DNA from: Limnephilus marmoratus
Lineage: Eukaryota; Arthropoda; Insecta; Trichoptera; Limnephilidae
Assembly: GCA_917880885.1 (NCBI GenBank)
Contig: OU862912.1
Span: 46,363,117-46,427,116 of the forward strand
Direction of reading: 5' to 3'
Length of the DNA: 64,000 nucleotides
The translations under genes were made by a program, and so were the position numbers. Positions 57,262 through 64,000 of this stretch are shown one piece after another. The notes below the pieces were generated by a model. It ran no database searches. It saw nothing but the letters and a program-made list of their open reading frames with translations, and was not told the origin of the DNA. The first letter of the stretch is position 1. Each line of letters opens with the position of its first letter.

Positions 57262-57680
57262 TAACAAATTACATGCGTTGCAATGCCACTTAAATAAAGA
57301 AATGGTTTCTCACTGCGTGTCCCCTCCCATTCGCCCCGTTCCCTTGCCGCTTTTCTTTCCCCTCCCGACCCTCCTTTCCTCCCTGCTAAACTATATGAAA
57401 TACACCCATTTTTTTTCGCGCGCCACCTATTGCAATATTTAACGCCAGAGCTCACTAGTATATGCATCGCGGGCGTGCGCATAACAACTCAACAAAGTTT
57501 CGTCGCAATCGGTGAATAGTATAGGAAAAAAATCATAACGCCAGAGCTCACTATTATATGTATATAGAAACCATCCCGGGCACGCGCACATCAAAGTCCC
57601 AAAGTTTCACCGCAATCGGTTGAATGATTTAGGAACGCATAAGGGACAAACAAAGAAACATTCATTTTTATACATTAAGA
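57262..57680 (-). mobile_element. Helitron-like element with C-rich core (F4)
   Basis: ATGCGTTGCAATGCCA, GTTTCTCACTGCGTGTCC, C-rich core (57320-57385), then AACGCCAGAGCTCACTAGTA and a second CGCCAGAGCTCACTATTATA 110 bases later, each followed by a similar phrase with CGCAATCGGT. These are the modules of F3 and F5 in reverse order. Confidence 0.6.
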
Positions 57681-58589
57681 TTTCTTTGATAACTGGCTTG
57701 GCTTAATATTTTTTCACACATAATATAATATTTCCAAACCCCTTCATAATATTTCAAAACTCTTTCAAACAACTTTGAGAATAGAATAAAAAAAAAATGC
57801 GCGTACAGACAGAAAAAGCTGTGCACATCTCCCACTTCAGAAATCTATGTGAGATGGTAATAGAGCAAGATTAAATTAAAACAAATTATCTCTTGCTAAA
57901 TTTTAGTTTCCCCCTTTCCCGATGGAAGATATATTTTTTTAAATTCTGGAACATTTGAACAAAACATTTTTCTACCTAGTTTACAGTAGGTATCGTCGGA
58001 TCTACGTTTATCCGTATGTTATTTTCAAAATGTTCGTGCTTGTAAAAAACATTGTTCATTTACAAATTGCGTTATTTTTTATTACAGAATGCCTGCCAAC
58101 CTTAGATATTTTTCCGTTTAAAATTGGTAGCTTTAACGTAAGACTCAATCTCTTAGGATTACCTATATTAGGAAGTTCCGGGCAATCCCTCTCTCCTCCC
58201 ATATGATTTATGGATTTGCGAACAAAGGGGATTTGGTAATATTTCGCTAAACAAACGCGATTGGGTTTATGTTTTAAATTTACTAACACTGGTGATCTAC
58301 GCACCCGTAAACTGCGTTCAAAAGAAAGACTTTATTGAGAAAATACAAATTATTAACAAGATGAATAGGAAAAATTACGTTTTATACGGTATTACATTTA
58401 AATGTAAACCACATTATTTGTTTATTTTTTTATAACTTTCACATCTTTTTCTAAACAATACTACGACCAGAAAAAGTGATGATGTCATCGTAATTAAGTT
58501 GATAAAATGCTCAAACCTAAAATCTTAAGCGTAGGTAAGTATATAATTTTTTTTAATTCCGTGGAAATTTTAATTTTAATTATGAAAAT
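57681..58589. other. No gene recognised
   Basis: AT-rich; ORFs at 57955-58206 (plus) and 58056-58304 (minus) are mutually overlapping and unrecognised. Confidence 0.4.
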
Positions 58590-58995
58590 TCGTAAGAATT
58601 GTAATTTAATAATGTAATGTATGTACGCGCATAATTTCCGAACGAATGCACCAAATTGGATAATTCTTTTTTTGTTCGTTATTGTTAGGAAAAGGTTTGT
58701 ATAAAACTACTGGTGAGGCATTATGAAATTTCTATAAAAAAATTGCAATAGGTGCACGCGAGCTATTTGAAAACTGAATGTACCGGTATGGAATATGTAT
58801 ATGTGTGGAATCAGGGGGGGGAGAGGGGTGGAGGGGGGAGGGGAACTCGGGAGGGGGGGGGGTTCACGGGACGGGGAAAGGAGACCCGGGAGAGGAAAGG
58901 CGGAAGGGGAACGGGACGAATGGGAAAGGACACGCAGGGAGAAACAATTTCTTTATTAAATGGCATAGCAACGCATGCCGGGAAACAGCTAGTTT
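58590..58995 (+). mobile_element. Helitron-like element with G-rich core (F5)
   Basis: GCACGCGAGCTATTTGAAAA, CTGAATGTACCGG, G-rich core (58813-58925), GCAGGGAGAAACAATTTC, GGCATAGCAACGCATGCCGG, end AACAGCTAGT. The 5' boundary is uncertain. Confidence 0.6.
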
Positions 58996-59748
58996 TCAAT
59001 AAAAACGTGATTGTAGCATGCTTGTTTGCACGATTTGAGCATTTATAGAGTGCAATCATTTTATTATTAAATTCTTTAATGTCTCGTAAAGGTTTACTAC
59101 ATATATGAAATATTGTTTATTCTGGAAAATAGAAAAAAATCAAAGCCGACCAACACTTTTATCAATATTTTAATTCTTAACTTTGAGAAAAAAAATACTT
59201 TTCCTAGTCGATGATGGTGTAAAATCTAAGAACAAATTAACAGTCAGGTACCTACAAAATCTAAAACAGATATTTTATGGAGTGTGTAGAAAGTTAAAAA
59301 TTCAACACTAAAATTTCCATATTCCTGAAAAGATTCGGTATGCACCCCTCAGCCCTCAGTTCATCCCTTTATCCACTCTGCGTTTAGCCTAACGCAATTT
59401 ATTGCACATCATGAGCATATGACATAAAAAAATGCACGCAGGGGTGAGAACTTGCAGTGGGTATATTTGCATACAAATGCAATTCAACTGAGTGGAAAAA
59501 CAGATTTTGCAATTTTTTCTATAAAACCCTCCCCGCGCGGTGCGGTGTGCGGTGTCTGCACTTTGGTGGCGCTAATAGGGTGAATACGCAATTCCTGGCG
59601 GGAGAAAGGGCTCGATTGAAAAATCTTTGCGAAAAGAGGTTAAAATATATATATATATATATACAGTAAATGCACAGGTTTATAGATTGAGCCCCTTGGC
59701 AAAATGTAAAAAAAAACTGATTGATTTAAAATAATTATTTATTTTTAA
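58996..59748. other. No gene recognised
   Basis: AT-rich. A CGCGCGGTGCGGTGTGCGGT patch near 59533 and an (AT)n run at 59645-59662. No gene supported. Confidence 0.45.
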
Positions 59749-59912
59749 CTAGCTGACCCGGCCACGCGTTGCTATGGCTAATAAAACACAAAGTCATCTA
59801 CTGGACGGTTATCCAACCTTTATAACCACCGCCGTCTTTGAGTTTATCGCAAAGAGACAGACAGATGCCGCAGATGACTTTAATTTATAATACGTAGAGA
59901 TGGTGTGAAAGA
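59749..59912 (+). repeat. RTE/SINE-like repeat (E3)
   Basis: CTAGCTGACCCGGCCACGCG, TTGCTATGGCTAATAAAACA, AGACAGACAGATGCCG, GACTTTAATTTATAATACGT, AGAGAT. This is the abundant insect repeat with an RTE-type end. Confidence 0.65.
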
Positions 59913-60284
59913 TTATAATAATGTGTATGAAATGCTTGGGGTAACTAACGTATTTAAGTTAATAAGGATTAATATTGTATTCGTCTAAATAACTCTTCAA
60001 TTACCGCAATGTACGTGACAATTTTTTTAGAAGATAGAATGGGTATAATAAGCTATCCGTAAAAGATAGGTATATGCCTTCGCGGACTTTTTTGTAGATC
60101 TATAAAAGAGGAATATCCCACCATGCGTTGTTTTGTTATATCCCAAAAGGATTAGGCAGCGTTTTCGATGAAAGCTACCAGGCGGCTTGACTTTTTCCGA
60201 CACTTCTAACAATTATTGTTATGTTTCAACCAATTTACACAAAACCTTAACAAATTACATACGTAAACCTTCCTCACAAAACAT

Positions 60285-60396
60285 TCTATCTATTGGTGAA
60301 AATCGCATGAAAATCCGTTCAGTAGTTTTCGAGTTTATCGCGAACAGACAGACAGATAGACGACGCGGGGGACTTTAATTTATAATATGTAGAGAT
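60285..60396 (+). repeat. RTE-type 3' end (E4)
   Basis: GGTGAAAATCGCATGAAAAT, CGTTCAGTAGTTTTCGAG, TTTATCGCGAACAGACAGAC, GACTTTAATTTATAATATG, TAGAGAT. E3 and E4 share their last 50 bases and may be two ends of one disrupted copy. Confidence 0.65.
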
Positions 60397-60518
60397 GTAG
60401 AGAAGCGATATGAATTACCAAATAAGGATATCAACTGCTCCCAAGCGTCTGGAACCTGTGAGACAATAAAATCTCCAATTAGGGTGTGTTGAATTACTGG
60501 CAACGAGCGATACTAATA

Positions 60519-60909
60519 AGGAGGCGGGTATGGGTACCGCCGCCCCTGGGAACCTTTCGTTGGATAACAAACACAGGTCACTCCAAGTGGTTCGTAATGT
60601 TTGGTGATGAGTACAGGGGATGAGGTTTGCCCTGGAATGACGATTGAAGTGCATGGCAGACCGGGTCAGGAGAGACTGTTTGAGTGAGACATTTTTTCTC
60701 TCCGTCAGGATTCTCTCGGAACTTCGCCTTGTAGTTGGATTCATACGTCGTCCCTCCTGGATAACCCCAGATTTCTACACGCTTTTTCTTTCCCAAAACT
60801 TCCTCTCCATCCTGATCTAAATAAGCCCTTTACACAGCATCCCTAAAGATGACATAGGCCCTAAGGTGAATTATTTTCCTCAGGGCCTTCTGTGGGGATC
60901 TAAGGTAAA
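60519..60909 (+). repeat. Family A SINE (A11)
   Basis: GGAGGCGGGTATGGGTACCG head, CACTCCAAGTGGTTCGTAAT, GCAGACCGGGTCAGGAGAGA insert of the longer subfamily, tail with ACACAGCATCCCTAAAGATG, GGCCCTAAGG/CCTCAGGGCC hairpin and a short A end. Confidence 0.82.
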
Positions 60910-60954
60910 ACAATCTTCCTAAATACGCCCGAGAGAAGCATTACGCAAATGCTC

Positions 60955-61045
60955 GTAGTTCGTAAGCATGACATCCGTAGCATAAAGGCGCGGCGAGCTC
61001 CATGACTTTGAAGCCTGAGATTTTCTGGTTCGAAAGCCGAAGTGA
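60955..61045 (+). repeat. Possible tRNA-like SINE head
   Basis: GTAGCATAAAGGCGCGGCGA followed 45 bases later by TCTGGTTCGAAAGCC, a B-box-like motif, and an A run. The stems do not form a cloverleaf. Confidence 0.35.
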
Positions 61046-61822
61046 AAAAAAACTTGATTAAAATAAAAAAAAATATCCTCTGCAAAATTTATTAGTATTT
61101 TTATAGAGGTGTAGTCATTTTTGATTTACAACTTTTACAGAGCTGCAAACAATGAACACACGCTCTGTTCAGGAATTAGTAATATTTCTATACATATTTC
61201 AAAACAAAACAGAACCTATGTACCTAACTGTAATAAAGTAAGTCTTTTTAATTTTATATCCTAAAGTAATTAAAACGATTCAACAATAAAATACAATCTT
61301 TATGATAATAGAGTGTTTTTATAAAGATGAAAATTGTGGTGAAAGCGTATCATTTTCCACAGGACGTTATTAATATTCATGATCCAACCATCCTTTGTCT
61401 TTTCTACCCTCCCAGGTATATAAAGTGGACCTATACAGGCTGTAGGGGTGTATATTATCGTTTTTTTGCCCCCCAACCCGCTGTAATATGTGCGCTAGAG
61501 GTTTCTAAGAGAGCAAAAAATATGTTAAAGAGGATATACTTTCATAGGAAGGAAGTGGATTTTGTAAATCGGACCTTTCTCAAATATTCGCAACAATGTT
61601 TGTAATTTTTGATTTTGGTACATTTTTTATTACAATTAACTGTTTTATTGTAACCAGAAAATAGAGGCAACGTTGCTACATAGTAAATGGCATTTTTTTT
61701 TATTAGATTAAACATAAATAATATTTATACATTTTTATATAATTTTATATTACGTTGTGACTTACTAGAACTGAATACTTTTATGGTTTACAAGTACATA
61801 GATTTATTTAGTCTGATTTTAA
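61046..61822. other. No gene recognised
   Basis: A 92-codon ORF (61327-61605) has no recognised family. Confidence 0.4.
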
Positions 61823-61883
61823 ATTTTCGTTATTTGTTTTTAGGGTGTTATGCCGTGTTGCGCTACCTCCTTCTTTAGCCAAC

Positions 61884-61915
61884 GTTTCGGATATCGTTCC
61901 AGTGTCCATTATCAG
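61884..61915 (-). ncRNA. Hammerhead-like core, broken copy
   Basis: In the left arm of the palindrome, minus strand: CTGATAA where the consensus needs CTGATGA, then stem and GAAAC. The G-to-A change removes a core base that is invariant in hammerhead ribozymes. Confidence 0.35.
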
Positions 61916-61956
61916 GGCAGATCCGGCAGATCCGGTAGACATCTACCGGATCTGCC

Positions 61957-61988
61957 CTGATGATGGACACTGCAACGATGTCCGAAAC
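61957..61988 (+). ncRNA. Hammerhead-ribozyme-like core
   Basis: CTGATGA (61957-61963), one extra T, stem GGACA/TGTCC (61965-61969, 61979-61983), GAAAC (61984-61988), then GTTGGC. Core order is right for a hammerhead; the extra base before stem II is shared by all copies in this window. Penelope-like elements are known to carry hammerhead motifs in their terminal repeats, a possible origin. Confidence 0.4.
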
Positions 61989-62134
61989 GTTGGCTAAAGA
62001 AGGAGGTAGCGCAACACGGCATAACACCCCAAAAACAAATAACGAAAATGCTTTTGGCCGTGAAAATCTTAAAACGTATCTGATTTTAAATAACTTTTTC
62101 AATATTTGCAAAATCACTTTTTGGCGTAATTTTA

Positions 62135-62305
62135 ATTAAATTAAAACAAATTACTTTGTGAAATACCACTTATTCAATCAAACTTATCTACATGTTTCAA
62201 AACCGAAGGTTTCTTCGTCAGGATAAGATAAACATTATGTTAAGAAATCTTTGGTTTTGAAACTTTTGATTAAATGGGTGGTTTTTAACAAAGTGATTTG
62301 TTTTC
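62135..62305. repeat. Foldback segment with hammerhead-like core
   Basis: ACAAATTACTTTGTGAAA...ACCACTTATTCAATCAAA pairs with TTTGATTAAATGGGTGGTTTTTAACAAAGTGATTTGT. On the minus strand 62194-62221 reads CTGACGA, an extra A, stem GAAACC/GGTTTT, GAAAC. In reverse complement it is homologous to 41870-41990 of the giant palindrome. Confidence 0.6.
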
Positions 62306-63487
62306 GATTGCTTAAATTTTTAAACGCAATAAAAATATGATCATTGGATACCACGAAAACAGGTTGTTAGAAATAATAAATACATTTCATTTACAAATGT
62401 TGATTTCAGTGATATGTTATTTAGGTTCCATGACAACTCAAGAAAGTGGCATTTCCTCACCCCTTTGAAAAGTCATTAAAAGTGATGAAAAAAATATTAA
62501 AAAATACCCCGTAACCCACCTAACGCAATCTATTTAAAAAAAGATTTTTTTTTAAATTTTTTGTTCACTTTGTTTGAGTTATCCACTCACCGTTATTTAT
62601 ATGCGCACGAGCAGTTCTTTTCAAATTGGTTATTTGAATTATATATCTACCATTTAAATTCACACCATCATCATTTTAAAATAAGCATGAGAGTATTTTT
62701 TCGCAAACAATCTGGATGGAGTAAAGGATTAACCAACATATGAAAATGTAAATGTACATTTAATTATGTGTCGAGTATGTGGTAAATGTAGGTACAGAAT
62801 TAAACTTAAAACTAAAAGCATTACATTTTAATATAATGAACGTTGTTTCTGCTCATATTTAGTTATCACAGCTGGTGGTCATAAATAGTAATGGAAGTAT
62901 CCGATCTTACAAGGTCAAAACACAAAAAGGCAAACACGTTTGTTTGCATCGAGTTGTCAATTTCATACAATAATTGGCCCTTCGAGGAACGAATTGATGA
63001 CAAATTCAGAAATAATCGATTTCATGTGAGCAAAGTTAATTTGCTCGGTTCCCGGACGTTGGGATTACAAGATAATTAAGTATAGAAACGTGAGAGTGGT
63101 TCTTGGTTGAATTCAGGAAAAATAGATGCTAATTGCTGTCTTAATCATAATTGATGTGGAATTATTTCTGTGATGAATGATGGTCTAACACGCCATCTTT
63201 CGGCTTCGACGGGTGAAGGAATTAGAATAGTGTGTCTTATTGGACAGATGCACGAAATTGGAACACGTTATGTAGTACTGTTTCTATTTTTCTAATACTT
63301 AAAAAGTATGAACCTAATAGGTAATAATAATAATAATATTTGGGTTTTTGTGAAAAATCACCTCAAAGGCGCTGTAAGTACTAACTAACTTATACAAATT
63401 AATCACACATCAATTATTATCAAAATTAATTTTTTGACAGTAAGATCGAAATTTCTCCGTAAGTCTATTTCAGTTTGCCAATATTTC
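62306..63487. other. No gene recognised
   Basis: AT-rich, no supported feature. Confidence 0.45.
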
Positions 63488-64000
63488 TGCCTTAGGTCAC
63501 CCCAAGTGGTTCGCCACTTTTGTTGACTTAGCGGGGGTGACCGGATTGCGTATTTCCAAAACCTAAACCGATTCAGTCGCGGTAGCGACAATTTACATTT
63601 TAAATATACCTCTATATTGGTTATTTTTTATCACATTGCGAAAACAATTTTTTTTCTAAAATCTAGATAAAATACTCTTTCTGATGTGTATATTAGAAAT
63701 TAATAATTTTATTTCTAAATATTTACATTTTAATATTATTCCCATATATTGTAAATATACCTCTATATTGATAATTCTTTAACACTTTGCAAAAACCAAA
63801 ATTGTCCTAAAATTTAGATAAAATAATCTTTCCAATATGTAGGTATATTAGAAATTAATCATTTTATTTCTAAATATTTAATATTGATATTGAAAATGTA
63901 AAGCGACTGAACCGGTATAGGTTTTGGAAATACGCGACCGGATTCATGAGGTGAGGTTTGTCTAAGCGGCTAATGCTTTTGCCCGCCAATTGCATCACGG
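63488..64000 (+). repeat. Family A SINE (A12), split by a MITE and cut by window end
   Basis: 63488-63547 carries GGTCACCCCAAGTGGTTCGC and GACTTAGCGGGGGTGACCGG. The same element resumes after the MITE at TCATGAGGTGAGGTTTGTCT (63945 onward) and runs off the window. Confidence 0.82.
63539..63944. mobile_element. 388-bp MITE with 9-bp target duplication
   Basis: Element 63548-63935 with 32-bp inverted ends, starting GCGTATTTCCAAAACCTA, only two mismatches. A perfect 9-bp duplication GACCGGATT lies at 63539-63547 and 63936-63944. The interior has two direct repeats of about 140 bases (63592-63730 and 63750-63888). A 9-bp duplication suggests Mutator-like transposition, but the ends match no family I know. 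Confidence 0.9.

Larger units (their letters stand above)
61823..62049. repeat. 227-bp near-perfect palindrome
   Basis: Two inverted copies of one repeat meet at CCGGTAGA-CA-TCTACCGG (61932-61949), leaving a 2-base spacer. Outer bases ATTTTCGTTAT and ATAACGAAAAT. The left arm has an 11-base duplication (CAGATCCGG twice) that the right arm lacks. The right side continues the match to the single-arm copy at 16870-17010 beyond the palindrome, so the right arm is the parent orientation. Confidence 0.88.

Overview
This 64 kb window looks like AT-rich, gene-poor chromosomal DNA from an arthropod, most likely an insect. The evidence is the mixture of transposon families: a Jockey/CR1-like LINE, RTE-like fragments, hAT and PIF/Harbinger-type MITEs, Helitron-like repeats, tRNA-derived SINEs, and frequent GTAGGTACCTAC-type runs of the kind common in Lepidoptera and Hemiptera. 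I cannot name the species. I found no intact host protein-coding gene and no bacterial-type operon, CRISPR array or rRNA. The only candidate functional genes are four identical 72-bp tRNA-Gly(UCC) sequences.

Layout. 1-2757 is the 3' part of a LINE whose ORF2 is broken by frameshifts and a stop. 2.8-25 kb is unique DNA sown with short repeats: family A (a SINE with a structured 3' tail), family B (tRNA-headed SINE), family C (unclassified, often next to B), family D (short inverted-end repeat), MITEs and G-rich Helitron-like elements. 25.1-30 kb is a dense nest: a Harbinger-type MITE, three of the tRNA-Gly copies, a chimeric hAT-like element with a perfect 8-bp target-site duplication (TSD), and a second hAT element carrying a transposase C-terminal relic with a family A SINE inside it. 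32.8-34 kb holds another LINE relic and a one-sided copy of the centre of the giant palindrome. 35.6-37.1 kb is an array of heat-shock-element-like TTC/GAA repeats.

40.74-47.57 kb is the most striking feature: two inverted arms of about 3.2-3.3 kb around a 259-bp spacer, with TTAA at both outer ends. The arms carry mirrored SINE, LINE and hammerhead-like segments. 48-64 kb returns to scattered SINEs, a tRNA-like hairpin palindrome, Helitron-like repeats, a 227-bp near-perfect palindrome with hammerhead-like cores, and a MITE that splits a SINE with a perfect 9-bp TSD.

How the parts interact. Family A SINEs and a LINE relic share the same folded 3' tail, as expected when a SINE borrows a LINE's reverse transcriptase. 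Tail hairpins of the 5'-most LINE and its relic at 33 kb differ by compensatory changes. Several families (palindrome arms, tRNA halves, hammerhead-like repeats) recur as inverted pairs, so inverted duplication is a theme of this locus. Repeat boundaries are read by eye and are good to roughly 5-20 bases unless a TSD fixes them.
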